In this document: positions 1 to 16,398 of the stretch, piece by piece
How positions within the stretch are numbered: position 1 is the first letter of the stretch
Layout: each line of letters opens with the position of its first letter
Origin: Glandiceps talaboti
Taxonomy: Eukaryota; Hemichordata; Enteropneusta; Spengelidae
Assembly: GCF_964340395.1 (NCBI RefSeq)
Contig: NC_135565.1
Span: forward strand, 3,499,142 to 3,563,141
Length of the DNA: 64,000 nucleotides
Direction: 5' to 3'
Program-made: the position numbers and the translations under genes
Notes under the pieces: model-generated
The model's database searches: none
What the model was told of the DNA's origin: nothing
Seen by the model: the letters and a program-made list of their open reading frames with translations, nothing else

Positions 1-310
1 CCTATCCTATATTGATTAACAGCTGAAATAGAGAGTGTTTGCTAGAAGACTGTACATACATGTATATATACATTCAATGATCAACATTGACCACCTAGCC
101 TGTTGAGTTGTTGTTTACTTGCTGGATAAGAACCCTTTCATTGTTGGACACAACAGGATTGTGATTAAAGAAAGAGAGTGCTGTTTAAGTATATTCTGCT
201 TTTAAAAAACTTCACTCAAAAACTATCAAGCTGTAAACGTATATTTTTCAATCAAGTAAAGCAACATCCTAAACTTGTAAAATGATCAACTCTGATTGTA
301 AATGTAAATG

Positions 311-1094
311 TATATGGATGGTCTTCCGGTGAACATTGCTTGTTTTAGCTGTAAGTTTGTATATGGATGGTGTTCTGGTGAACATTGCTTGTTTTAGCTG
401 TAAGTTTGTATATGGATGGTGTTCTGGTGAACATTGCTTGTTTTAGCTGTAAGTTTGTATATGGATGGTGTTCTGGTGAACATTGCTTGTTTTAGCTGTA
501 AGTTTGTATGTGGATGGTGTTCTGGTGAACATTGCTTGTTTTAGCTGTAAGTTTGTATGTGGATGGTGTTCTGGTGAACATTGCTTGTTTTAGCTGTAAG
601 TTTGTATGTGGATGGTGTTCTGGTGAACATTGCTTGTTTTAGCTGTAAGTTTGTATGTGGATGGTGTTCTGGTGAACATTGCTTGTTTTAGCTGTAAGTT
701 TGTATATGGATGGTGTTCTGGTGAACATTGCTTGTTTTAGCTGTAAGTTTGTATATGGATGGTGTTCTGGTGAACATTGCTTGTTTTAGCTGTAAGTTTG
801 TATGTGGATGGTGTTCTGGTGAACATTGCTTGTTTTAGCTGTAAGTTTGTATGTGGATGGTGTTCTGGTGAACATTGCTTGTTTTAGCTGTAAGTTTGTA
901 TGTGGATGGTGTTCTGGTGAACATTGCTTGTTTTAGCTGTAAGTTTGTATGTGGATGGTGTTCTGGTGAACATTGCTTGTTTTAGCTGTAAGTTTGTATG
1001 TGGATGGTGTCCTGGTGAACATTGCTTGTTTTAGCTGTAAGTTTGTATATGGATGGTGTTCTGATGAACATTGCTTGTTTTAACTGTATGTTTG
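311..1094. repeat. 49-bp minisatellite, 16 copies
   Basis: Tandem array with an exact 49-base period, each unit starting TATATGGATGGTGTTCTGG or TATGTGGATGG and ending TGTAAGTTTG. The units starting at 311 and 1046 are exactly 15 periods apart, so no indels accumulated. Units differ by a few transitions such as TATATGG versus TATGTGG. Each unit carries the string TGTAAGT, which resembles a 5' splice-donor core. No coding potential. The 310 bases before it hold nothing recognisable. Confidence 0.97.
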
Positions 1095-1589
1095 TATATG
1101 ATAATCAATACTCAGTCAACTCAAACAATTGTACCCCTGTGATAAAACTACAGTTTGGAAATGCAAGTCCTTAATCAAAGCTACACTAGCTGTAACTGGG
1201 GTATAATGTTTTTGAACAGGCAATCAAGAGTATATATTCACTGTAAATGGTTAAAATACCCATAATTAGACATTCATTAAAGGTCCATTCAATCAAAGAG
1301 TACTATTAAAGTAATAAATTATCATAATTCATGGGGTGCTGATTTTAGAATGCGGACCATTTCATCAAATATATTGCACCATACTATCTTTGGAAACAAT
1401 TATAACAGCATCATGTCTGAACCCCGCCAAACACAGTAATTACAAAGTCATGTATGACACTGTGTACTGATACACAATGTGTTTATCCGTAGGTAATTGA
1501 ATACTGTTCAGGGTGTACATTATTACAATTAAAGAAAATATTACAAGTAAATTATCTCTAATATTTAATTTAATGCAATATATATCATT
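1095..1589. other. AT-rich stretch without recognised features
   Basis: I see no gene, exon or clear repeat here. The sequence is AT-rich and unique-looking within the window. Confidence 0.5.
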
Positions 1590-2080
1590 TGTCAGTTGCT
1601 AAGGCCGTTGTTAGGGCTAAAATGTGTCAAAATGTTTTGAACAATATCTGCAGAATATCAACACCTCCAGAAACATTCTCACCAAATTTCAGCCCATTCA
1701 CCAGGTAGTGTACAATATATCCAAATTGCTATTTCTAGATCTAATTTGCTGCTGATAGGCTTACCATGTCGTGATTACACCTTCATCTACACTTCCCCAG
1801 ATGTGGCATCCCCAGATTAAATTTCAGCCCAATCTGCTCAGTACTTTTGGAATTACATTATAATAACAATTTGTTATCTACATACCCTTACAAAGAAATC
1901 CAGCAAATTTCAGACCAATTCCCAGTAGTTTGTGTTGAAGCTTTTTGACCAAAAATCATGAGTTTTTACCCAAACGTACATTTCTGATGCGATCATTTTC
2001 ATTTCAACAATTTTGCATCTACACATCCTAAGTATTAATTCTCCTATCAAATACCAATCCAATCAGTCTGGTAGTTTTTC
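1590..2080 (-). repeat. Dispersed repeat, minus orientation
   Basis: Read on the minus strand this contains the phrases CCAAAAGTACTGAGCAGATT, GGGCTGAAATTT and ATTTTGACACATTTTAGCCC. The same phrases occur in order on the + strand at 48770-49480, inside the sulfatase gene. This is therefore an old interspersed repeat with two diverged copies in the window. Parts of the same sequence resemble the satellite at 22150-26530. Confidence 0.7.
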
Positions 2081-2131
2081 GGAAAGCTCTAATTGCTCTT
2101 GGCCATGCCTTTCCATTCATCATGCTAGACA

Positions 2132-2165
2132 CCCCCCCCAAAAAAAAAAAAAAAAAAAAAAAAAA
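2132..2165. repeat. Poly-C then poly-A homopolymer run
   Basis: Eight C followed by about 26 A. It could be a real tract or an imprecise assembly of one. A similar C-then-A tract lies near 48471-48497. Confidence 0.8.
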
Positions 2166-2522
2166 TTTACACTCAAGATTTGCTCTAGACCTGACCCTTT
2201 CATACGAGTTCCAATGCTACCCACTAATGACATTAGCATGTGCATTCCTGCTGGTCTTGCAATAAGGTTTGTCTATCGTGTAGGGTTTGACCATTTGATA
2301 TGGAGAATTACTTTATATAACTGCATATCTGCAACAATGAAAGTATATCACTATTCATGATTATGAATAAACCTTTCTATAAAGGTTAAAGTAGTGCGCA
2401 CAGTATCTGAATGACTAGTCTTGCCGCTAGACCCCTTGGGCTTTTCTGCTCACTTTCAAGGTGACCGACTGTGTGCCACCTTCAGAAACAGAGTGTTAAG
2501 AGGAAAGCCTGAAGTCTTGCAG

Positions 2523-3165
2523 CTAAACTACTGAATGACGTTGTGTGGCATCAACTAAAGGTCCAAATATGAACCTTGTAACCTTGCCCACCGAAGTATC
2601 CCTTTCCCTTGCCTCACATGTCACATATCCTGCCCATTCACAGGGAAGTTCATTCATACCATTTACAAGTGAGCTCAGCCACCTGAAATCTGCATCAAGA
2701 GCTGCTGAAAGATTCTCTTGAACCTGAACAATATTAATGAGCCGGCAGATTTGGGATGGCAAATGTGTTGGAATTGGTTTTTTGAGACCTAGATAGTGCA
2801 TGAAGAGAGTTCGCTGAAGTTGACTGATGCCATTTCTGCTGGTCACTTTCATCTGTGATTTCATCTGTATGTTTGGTTTGTGTTAGTTCAATTGCCATTG
2901 CGTGAGTCTCCCTATTTCCACTTGGTGTATTCACATGCAGGTCATAATTATCACACCATACTAACATAGGAGAAGAATCCTTCTTAAGGCCTCTTGCTGT
3001 GAGGTCCTGCTCACCTACATATTTTGCAGGAGATGAACAGAACTGTAGAACCTCATCATAACTGACCAGATAACCATATGTAGCAGAGATACAACTTCCT
3101 TTGAACCCAGTCTGTGATGCAGTTTTACAGCAAGTCCCAGTGTAGCTGCTGTTACAGAATTCATT
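2523..3165 (-). pseudogene. Frameshifted transposon-associated gene remnant
   Basis: Minus-strand coding remnant split over at least three reading pieces. From 3165 one frame gives LGLAVKLHHRLGSKEVVSLL. Near 3080 the sense continues in another frame with YLVSYDEVLQF, then MLVWCDNYDLHVNTPSGNRE and THAMAIELTQ. Near 2850 it shifts again into a 113-residue frame that ends at 2523. The order (small helical segment, SYDEV segment, then a WCDNYDL segment with a HAM motif) resembles an uncharacterised protein that I recall from the repeat-derived gene sets of cnidarians and other marine invertebrates. The family assignment is from recognition, not a search. The frameshifts make it non-functional unless they are assembly errors. 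Confidence 0.5.
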
Positions 3166-3477
3166 ACAAGGGTCTGAATAGTCTAGGAAATACTTAGAGA
3201 TTTCCTTGTTGTTTCACTATTATAAACCAGCTTTCATACAAATGAAAGTAGAGTTGGAGTTGTATCACTGATGGTGAAGATGGAGATATAAATATTAGTG
3301 TCGAAAATGTAATTAAAAACATAGTTAATGAAGCAAAGAAAATATCTCAACCAAGTGATTATGATCTCAGTCAGTTTCATACATTAAAGATGATAAGATG
3401 CATCATCATCATCATCATCATCATTCATTTCGTATAACTTGTAAGGAACATATTGCTGAGACTTGCACAACCTTTGA
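3166..3477. other. Gap without gene; contains (ATC)n run
   Basis: AT-rich sequence with a short ATC trinucleotide run near 3400-3425 and no supportable coding exon. Confidence 0.5.
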
Positions 3478-5007
3478 CTATACTGAATTGAATTGAATTG
3501 AAATTTATTTCCCCAGAACTTATACATGTACAGATTATGCAGATATTGAATAAATATATAGAAATGAAAGAGAGAGAAAAAAAATACAACGTCTATGGAC
3601 AAAATAAAATTCTGGTGAGACCAAGGACAGTAGTTCTTTCTGAACTAATCGAGGTCCAATGCCCTGACTGACATGCTTAATATAATGTATTGCTGGTTAC
3701 ACTGTTATACAAAACAAATATATACATAACAAATGTTCTTTATATACACACGCATCACACTCCCTCATAGAAAAAACAAAACAAACCAATCATACATTCA
3801 TACACACACTAAGTATTCATAAACTAAAGTTGTACAAATTTTACAAATCACTGCTGTCACAAATAAATAAATGGGCTATATACATGTATATGGAATGTCA
3901 CTAACTGAATAAAAACTGTTTTAATTCAGACTTAATTTTTTTCCCAACTGTGAAGCGATTTAATTGGTAGGGGTACTGCGTTCCATGCCTTGACTGCTGC
4001 GTAGTTAAAATTATACTGAGTTTTTGTCAAGTTGGCCTTTGGGATTGGTAAATTTGCATTGGATCTTGCTTTGGTTGCATAGTTATGGGTCAAATGAAGT
4101 TCGAAGTAATGCTCAAGATTGTGGATATAGCGATTGTGTATTAAATCGAAGATGAAAATGCAAGTTTGAAGACTACAGAGTTTGTAAATATCAAGAATTT
4201 TAAGTTGATGAAAGAGAGGAGTAGAATTGGCATGGTAATCTGAGAAAGTTATGAAACGGACAAGCTTTTTTGTAGACGAAGAAGGGGGTGTAGTGCTGTT
4301 GGGAAGGTGTTTCCCCACACTTCCACACAATAGCTAAGATGAGGTAGAATTAAAGTGTTGTAAAGGAGTATGATGAGAACAGATCTTGGCACATAGTGAC
4401 GAATACGAGAAATGATTTCAACCTTAGGATTGATTATGTTACACACTTTTTCGATATGAGACTTCCAATTTAGGAAGGAATCAATTGAGACACCTAGATA
4501 TGTTGCTGGTGATACTCTTTCAATAGGTTTGTTTCCAATATAAAGGCGACCTTCAACGTTGAGAATTTTCCGGGGCGTTTTTATAAGCATATAGTTTGTT
4601 TTGTCTATATTAATTGTATGCTTATTTGCATTACACCAGTGGTATACCTGGTCAAGAGACTGGCTTTGATCGAAAAGGTTTACATTTGGGGACGAAAAGT
4701 GTTGGAATAGATTTGTATCATCAGCAAAAAGACGAATATTGAAAGCGTTGGTAGATTTGTTAATATCATATATCATATAGATCAGAAAAAGAAGAGGTCC
4801 CAAGATAGATCCTTGTGGTATACCACAATTCACCTGTCTTGGTGAAGAGGTTGTGCCATTTACTTGAACAACTTGTTGACGACTTTCCAGATAACTTTTG
4901 AACCAACGGAGTGGAAGGCCTCTTATTCCATAGTGAAAAAGTTTGTTTATTAGAATGTTATAGTCAATGGTATCAAAGGCTTTTTTAAGGTCAATAAAAA
5001 CACCAAA
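3478..5007 (-). mobile_element. CR1-like LINE, 5'-truncated, RT domain remnant
   Basis: Minus-strand non-LTR retrotransposon fragment. It reads FIDLKKAFDTI near 4980-5007 and CGIPQGSILGPLLFLIY near 4790-4830. Next comes the catalytic FADDTNLF near 4700, then TYLGVSID and LPHLSYCVEVWGN, and a C-terminal region ending at a stop near 3932. The frame changes near 4260 at a run of A bases and again near 4835, so the ORF is broken. The 3' end on the minus strand finishes in short ATTCA-type repeats near 3480-3500, a tail style known for CR1/L2-type LINEs. The 5' end stops at 5007, exactly at a MITE border. It is a diverged relative of the LINE at 28690-31926. Confidence 0.88.
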
Positions 5008-5735
5008 TTAACACAAAAAAGGTCCTGGTCAGAAGGACCAACAGAGATTTAAACTGCTGGTCCTGATGGAAAACTGTTGGTCCTTCACATAGCTGCTTTC
5101 ATTTTGACTAATTGGTAAAGTTTCCAGAAAATATTTGATATTCCTAGTATATCATATATGACAACACATTGGTCATGGAGATAACTTATTTTATCATGAA
5201 TGCTTTCCATGGCATTGAGTATTTGTTGATGCATTTAGTGACTAAAAGAAAACATAACACAATGCTTTGAACAGTTCTTGCTTTAAATAATTTTATTTCA
5301 GTGTACCTATATAATGAGTATACATCTTTCAAATAAAGCAAAATGGATCTTTGTGTTAAGTTTCCTTATGAGCACTCATTGAGTCAAGTATGAAGGAAAC
5401 ATATGAGTGCAAGTTCATGGCCGATATTCATCAAAAAAAAACAATTAGATATGCACAAAATCAAAGTTTCAATATACAACGTACATGACGGGATGTAGAA
5501 ACTGCATCAATTCGAAATTTGTGATGGACACATGAACGTAATATGGTAAGAGTCCTGGGTTAGCAGTAAATCTTTGAGGAAGATTATCGTACAATTGAGT
5601 GAGTCTCAAAGCACCTTAATCGCAGTTAGACTTCGTTTTTTTGCACGGTCGACAAACACTACAACTTCAACTTACAAGCTCAATGGCAGCTTAAATTTCT
5701 GTTGGTCCTTCTGACCAGGACCTTTTTTGTGTTAA
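5008..5735. mobile_element. 728-bp MITE with 40-bp inverted ends and TTAA flanks
   Basis: The left end at 5012 reads CACAAAAAAGGTCCTGGTCA and the right end at 5731 gives the same 20 bases on the other strand. The match continues with few changes for about 45 bases. Both ends are flanked by TTAA (5008-5011 and 5732-5735). TTAA target duplication with inverted ends is typical of piggyBac-type DNA transposons; the assignment is inference. Extra GGTCC copies occur just inside the left end. No transposase ORF is present, so it is non-autonomous. Its left border meets the truncated 5' end of the neighbouring LINE. Confidence 0.85.
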
Positions 5736-5833
5736 TTTCACACATGGCATGCCAGTATGTGGAAAACTATCGGGCATTGTGTGCACAAAATGCTGTGGAA
5801 TGCCCAGAAAAAAGTAAAATGTAACACTGTTAC

Positions 5834-6131
5834 ATGTTTAAAGAATGTACTTTTAAGTGGCTATCTTATAGGCATATACCATTTCCACTGTCCGAAGAGA
5901 TGCCAAAGGAATTCATGAGCCAGCAAAATGGCACACAACTATCTGTTCTTCAGACCTTCATTCCAAGGATGCCCTACCACGAAGAAGAGGAGTTATCATG
6001 TTCACATGGCCATCTGTCGAACTCTGGCAATCCGATTGGAAATGAATGGTTTGATGGTTATGGAACAATTTATTATGAGACACACACCATAAAGAGTATT
6101 GTGAAAGATGGTGTTGAACAAAGAATAAAGA
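5834..6131 (+). CDS. Possible coding exon, unrecognised protein
   Basis: An ATG at 5834 opens about 99 codons that run to AGAATAAAGA|GTGAGTTG, a good splice-donor match near 6132. The peptide is mixed and globular-looking, for example RMPYHEEEELSCSHGHLSN. An alternative start is the acceptor-like TATCTTATAG near 5872. I recognise no domain. The exon phase does not join directly to the candidate at 6970. It may be an exon, a decayed transposon piece or chance. Confidence 0.22.
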
Positions 6132-6969
6132 GTGAGTTGATTGGGTTACTTTTACTTTACTTTTAATTTTATGCCAACGAGTCGTTCTCATGAAATGCAT
6201 TTCACACTTCAGTCACGCGAGCCCTGCTACAATGATGGCCTCTGCTCTGATTTTATCATAAACTTTGACATAATTTGGTTCACACGTTATTTTAAGGCAT
6301 CGTTCAAGAATAAACGAATATCTTGGTGTATACAGAGTTAACATAAAAATTCATTGGATGGAATTGTTTCAATTAGCTCCAAAATAATTGGTATACCACA
6401 GAGAAACTTGTCACATTTATACTGCCAACAGGTGTTCAGGAAAGCTTGTGTTCAATTCTACCAGGTAAAGGTCATGATCTATCTTCAGAGTTTGTTTTAC
6501 TTCCTTCTTGGCAGTGTTTCAGGGCTCCAGCTTTCAGGGCAAACCAATACAAACATTCCTTTATTCCAACCACAGTGCGACTTTTAAATGATGTGTAAGT
6601 TTTAAGCTTGTGTTTGTGTTTGTGATATCTGTATTTTCCTATTTTTAACAAAATATTCTGGTAATTTTTGTTCAAAAAATTTATATTCTTGTGATTCTCG
6701 TAATCCACTAGCCAGACTGCTTTGAATCGATTTTCAGGGACTTTCCTGCTCTTTGCTAACCTTTACACCACAGAACAATTATATCTACCACCATGTGTTT
6801 GTTAATGAGTATTCACAGCAACAACATGGTTGTTAGTATGTTATAAATTTTTATAGGTTACAGCATGAAGGTTGATTATGAAGATTACAATTGCTGCTAT
6901 AATCAAAGTAGCAGTAGTCTAAGAGTTTTCAATACAGTACTGAATGTCTACTTACTTACTGTGAACACA

Positions 6970-7333
6970 GAAATCCTGCAGGAGGATCTCGGTCCGCCGA
7001 CAACCACTCCAACTGGAGGATAACAATCTGGCGGAGCCATCCACCACCTCATTGATCACCATTACTGTGGGTGGGATGACCAGCTCTGGCGGTCCCCCAC
7101 CCCGTAGGAATAGGTCAGTTAGAAGAAATCGTAGGCCTGTTTCAACTAAGAGGTCTCCTCCAAGGGTAACTAGGACACAGCAGTCAAGATACTGGTGGAG
7201 GAGAATGTTAGAAGAAGCTTCCAGGGGTACATCACCTCGATTGATCTCCAGGGGTGCTGAGGCCGTAAGGTCAAAGTACCGGGCTGGGAGCCAGAATCAG
7301 GGTGAGAAGGCCCTTGGGGAGAGGAATTTGTAG
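6970..7333 (+). CDS. Possible last exon, arginine-rich tail
   Basis: An acceptor-like GTGAACACAG precedes an open frame that runs to TAG at 7331-7333. The frame encodes a basic, low-complexity peptide with PPPRRNRSVRRNRRPVSTKR and RYWWRRMLEEASRG. GC content is clearly higher than in the flanks. There is no convincing internal ATG start, so it would have to be a terminal exon. The stop is followed 13 bases later by the 43-bp minisatellite. No homologue is recognised. Confidence 0.3.
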
Positions 7334-7346
7334 GCCATTGTGTACT

Positions 7347-9955
7347 AGATATAATTAGGAGTCTTGTATATAGAGACATTATCACATATAGATATAATTA
7401 GGGGTCTTGTATATAGAGACATTATCACATAGAGATATAATTAGGGGGTCTTGTATATAGAGACATTATCACATATAGATATAATTAGGGGGTCTTGTAT
7501 ATAGAGACATATCACATATAGATATCATTAGGGGTCTTGCCACTATGTGTATAGAGACATTATCACATATAGATATAATTAGGGGTCTTGCATATAGAGA
7601 CATTATCACATATAGATATAATTAGGGGTCTTGTATATAGAGACATTATCACATATAGATATAATTAGGAGTCTTGTATATAGAGACATTATCACATATA
7701 GATATAATTAGGAGTCTTGTATATAGAGACATTATCACATATAGATATAATTAGGGGTCTTGTATATAGAGACATTATCACATATAGATATAATTAGGGG
7801 TCTTGTATATAGAGACATTATCACATATAGATATAATTAGGGGTCTTGCATATAGAGACATTATCACAGATGGATATAATTAGGGGTCTTGTATATAGAG
7901 ACATTATCACATATAGATATAATTAGGGGTCTTGTATATAGAGACATTATCACATATAGATATAATTAGGGGTCTTGTATATAGAGACATTATCACATAT
8001 AGATATAATTAGGGGTCTTGCATATAGAGACATTATCACAGATGGATATAATTAGGGGTCTTGTATATAGAGACATTATCACATATAGATATAATTAGGG
8101 GTCTTGTATATAGAGACATTATCACATATAGATATAATTAGGGGTCTTGTATATAGAGACATTATCACATATAGATATAATTAGGGGTCTTGCATATAGA
8201 GACATTATCACAGATGGATATAATTAGGGGTCTTGTATATAGAGACATTATCACATATAGATATAATTAGGGGGTCTTGTATATAGAGACATTATCACAT
8301 ATAGATATAATTAGGGGTCTTGTATATAGAGACATTATCACATATAGATATAATTAGGGGTTTTGTATATAGAGACATTATCACATATAGATATAATTAG
8401 GGGTCTTGTATATAGAGACATTATCACATATAGAATAATTAGGGGTCTTGTATATAGAGACATTATCACATATAGATATAATTAGGGGTCTTGTATATAG
8501 AGACATTATCACATATAGAATAATTAGGGGTCTTGTATATAGAGACATTATCACATATAGATATAATTAGGGGTCTTGTATATAGAGACATTATCACATA
8601 TAGATATAATTAGGGGTCTTGTATATAGAGACATTATCACATATAGATATAATTAGGGGTCTTGTATATAGAGACATTATCACATATAGATATAATTAGG
8701 GGTCTTGCATATAGAGACATTATCACATATAGATATAATTAGGGGTCTTGTATATAGAGACATTATCACATATCACATATAATTAGGGGTCTTGTATATA
8801 GAGACATTATCACATATAGATATAATTAGGTGTCTTGTATATAGAGACATTATCACATATAGATATAATTAGGTGTCTTGTATATAGAGACATTATCACA
8901 TATAGAATAATTAGGGGTCTTGTATATAGAGACATTATCACATATAGATATAATTAGGGGTCTTGTATATAGAGACATTATCACATATAGATATAATTAG
9001 GTGTCTTGTATATAGAGACATTATCACATATAGAATAATTAGGGGTCTTGTATATAGAGACATTATCACATATAGAATAATTAGGGGTCTTGTATATAAA
9101 GACATTATCACATATAGATATAATTAGGGGTCTTGTATATAGAGACATTATCACATATAGATATAATTAGGGGTCTTGTATATAAAGACATTATCACATA
9201 TAGATATAATTAGGGGTCTTGTATATAGAGACATTATCACATATAGATATAATTAGGGGTCTTGTATATAGAGACATTATCACAGATGGATATAATTAGG
9301 GGTCTTGTATATAGAGACATTATCACATATAGATATAATTAGGGGTCTTGTATATAGAGACATTATCACATATAGATATAATTAGGGGTCTTGTATATAG
9401 AGACATTATCACATATAGATATAATTAGGTGTCTTGTATATAGAGACATTATCACATATAGAATAATTAGGGGTCTTGTATATAGAGACATTATCACATA
9501 TAGAATAATTAGGGGTCTTGTATATAAAGACATTATCACATATAGATATAATTAGGGGTCTTGTATATAGAGACATTATCACATATAGATATAATTAGGG
9601 GTCTTGTATATAGAGACATTATCACATATAGAATAATTAGGGGTCTTGTATATAGAGACATTATCACATATAGAATAATTAGGGGTCTTGTATATAGAGA
9701 CATTATCACATATAGATATAATTAGGGGTCTTGTATATAGAGACATTATCACATATAGATATAATTAGGGGTCTTGTATATAGAGACATTATCACATATA
9801 GATATAATTAGGTGTCTTGTATATAGAGACATTATCACATATAGATATAATTAGGGGTCTTGCATATAAAGACATTATCACATATAGATATAATTAGGAG
9901 TCTTGTATATAGAGACATTATCACATATAGAATAATTAGGGGTCTTGTATATATG
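7347..9955. repeat. 43-bp minisatellite, about 60 copies
   Basis: Period of 43 bases with unit AGATATAATTAGGGGTCTTG followed by TATATAGAGACATTATCACATAT. The starts at 7347 and 7390 fix the period. Recurrent variants are AGAATAATT (two bases shorter), TAGGTGTC, TATAAAGAC and CACAGATGGAT. They recur in blocks, so groups of units were amplified together. The array breaks off at 9955 into GC-richer sequence. Confidence 0.97.
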
Positions 9956-10021
9956 GACAAGAAGCTGCCATTTTGACCTGCCCATGCTGCGCTGTGAACG
10001 CCGCGCCCGTGAACGCGCGGT

Positions 10022-10033
10022 GGTCACGTGACC
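10022..10033. promoter_or_regulatory. Perfect GGTCACGTGACC palindrome
   Basis: A 12-base perfect palindrome that contains GTCACGTGAC, the E-box core known for USF/TFE-type factors. It sits in a short GC-rich island (about 9960-10035) just after the 43-bp array. No adjacent gene is visible, so a regulatory role is only a possibility. Confidence 0.3.
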
Positions 10034-14440
<4,407 letters not shown>

Positions 14441-14845
14441 CATGTGTGTCATTTAGATTTATTGTCATGTGTGCATCATTCGCCTTGTGTGTGCGTCATT
14501 AATAGTCACGAGCACAGGGCACGTATTATTGCTTAGATTGCCGCCCTGGATCGCCGTTTTCTTAGGAAAATATCGTACGAATCCTGCTGCTACAAATGTG
14601 TCAATCTCTAAAGTAGCGGAAATGTTTTTTCCTTACTTACAGGTAGGAATATATAGTCAAAAGGTTGTTATATCTAGTCTGTAGACCAGGAAAACAACAA
14701 TCTAAGAAATATTACACGCCCCTGTGGTCATACGTGCATTACTTGCCTTATGTGTGTCATTTATTTCCATACGCTAGTCATTTGCCATAAGATGTGTGTC
14801 ATTTGCTCTTACGCATACATAATTAATTTTGTGTGTCACTTACGT

Positions 14846-14942
14846 TAGACTGTAAGATACGTCCTGACGTTCCGCCCTCACCGGCGTGGGAGGGGTTGGC
14901 TGAAGTGTGAGGGCGCCCCATCACGGCGTACCTTACAGACTA
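14846..14942. mobile_element. 97-bp GC-rich foldback MITE with 9-bp target duplication
   Basis: The element runs from TAGACTGTAAGATACG to CGTACCTTACAGACTA, inverted complements with few mismatches. A second inner pair (GCCCTCAC / GTGAGGGC) would extend the hairpin. It is flanked by a perfect 9-base direct repeat CACTTACGT (14837-14845 and 14943-14951). A 9-base duplication is typical of Mutator-type and some other DNA transposons; that link is inference. A related copy lies at 62374-62472. A structured RNA is the alternative reading, but the target duplication favours a transposon. Confidence 0.75.
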
Positions 14943-14959
14943 CACTTACGTTCATCATC

Positions 14960-16100
14960 ATCACACATCATGATCAAATGTAGACGAATAATAAAAAGTA
15001 AGTACCCTAGAGAAGACACTTAACACTCTAAGCCGTCAGATGTAGGTGATGTACACTTGATATCTTGTAGATGTAATAGAAATTGCCTTGAATGACAGCC
15101 ACAAAAGCCAGACGATAGTACTTTCAGTTGGTCATTATATGTATAGACTATTTATAGAACTTATGGTATATTTTATTTCATTTATTTCATTCATCTAGAT
15201 TAACTGGTATATACCGAGTACCGTTATGATATGGCAAGTCGGGCAAAAAAGTCCCCTGAACGTTAGATCCTTGATATTTTTATTGTCCATTCCTAATCCC
15301 AATGATATGATGTACAGGGTTGGTAGAACTTCACTGAGCTCTGTTGAAATGTGGCGCATGAAATATTGAATCTAACGTCCATATTATCTAGTCAATGCTA
15401 GGGGTATCATTGCTGCCAAGCAATTCTTTGTCGCTTCCTTTGAGTTGCCATACATACCCTTTTATATACAATAGGCCACAGTTTTTCCTTTATTTTTATT
15501 TATTACTTTTATTTATTTATTTATTTATTTTTTTTTGGGGGGGGGCAAGTTTAATACACACACTCACAATGCTTGACAGCCAATAGTGAGGAGTTATGAG
15601 GGTATGGTGCCATTATAACTCTCAAACATGAAAACCTATAGTTTGTGTTGGTGTTGGTGTAAAAATAACTTGAATATGACACAGGGCGAACATGACGAAT
15701 GCAGGTGGAGACGCGGGAAGGATGGCGAATGCAGATGAAGACGCAGCGAAGATGATGAATGCAAACGGAGACGTGGTGAAATTGGTGACAGTGGTGGAAG
15801 TGCGAAATTTGTGTCTGTGGATGTTAAGTATGAGAGAAAGTCCATAGCCAGGCAAGTGAAAATAATCCAAACTACCGACCCTCTGACCTAACCTAACCTG
15901 AGGACAACCCAAAATGAGAAGAAAAAGAAAAAAGATGAACCGTTTGTGTATATGTAATATGTGGTCATGCGTAGTGATGGCAAAAAAGGACCGAGGCGTG
16001 AGGTAGTTGATGGCGATGATGATGAAAATACGGGTAGTATTTGAAATGTGTAGGTTGGAGAGGGGGTTATAAGAACAACAGTCACTCATTCATTCATTCA
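14960..16100. repeat. Diverged 1.1-kb duplication, copy A
   Basis: Colinear with 18242-19440: both hold GTGATGTA(C/T)ACTTGATAT, ATTATCTAGTCAATGCTAGG, GCTGCCAAGCAATTCTTTG and a right part with (A/G)TGATGGC and GACG motifs. A stretch of about 50 bases near 15385-15435 is the best preserved. An internal degenerate repeat of about 27-30 bases lies near 15690-15790. The 155-residue minus ORF here (15622-16089) is low-complexity and probably not coding. Confidence 0.7.
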
Positions 16101-16398
16101 TACTTAGAAAAGTAAAAGCATCCAATTTCACAAGATTTTAATAATCATTTTCTTTGGCCTTTGTAACCATCTATTGTTTTGTTATAGTTCCATGCTGATG
16201 TTATAAAAAAATAGTATAAAAATTAAAATTACTGAAAATGTAACATGTAAAATTAACTATATATGCAGTGTGCGTGAACAAAAAGAGTGTTTCCTGTCAA
16301 CAGATGGGCAGGACATTGTGTTTTTATATTTGTCAGGGGGGGGGATTGTTTTGTGGATGAATTGCAGGGGGGATCACTATTTTTAAGTACAACATGAA

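Noticed and set aside
311-9955. Possible CRISPR arrays (49-bp and 43-bp repeats)
   Set aside because: Units are directly contiguous with no unique spacers, and the genome is eukaryotic.
15622-16089. 155-residue minus-strand frame
   Set aside because: Low-complexity composition over a degenerate repeat; the duplicate copy near 19058-19424 does not keep the frame.
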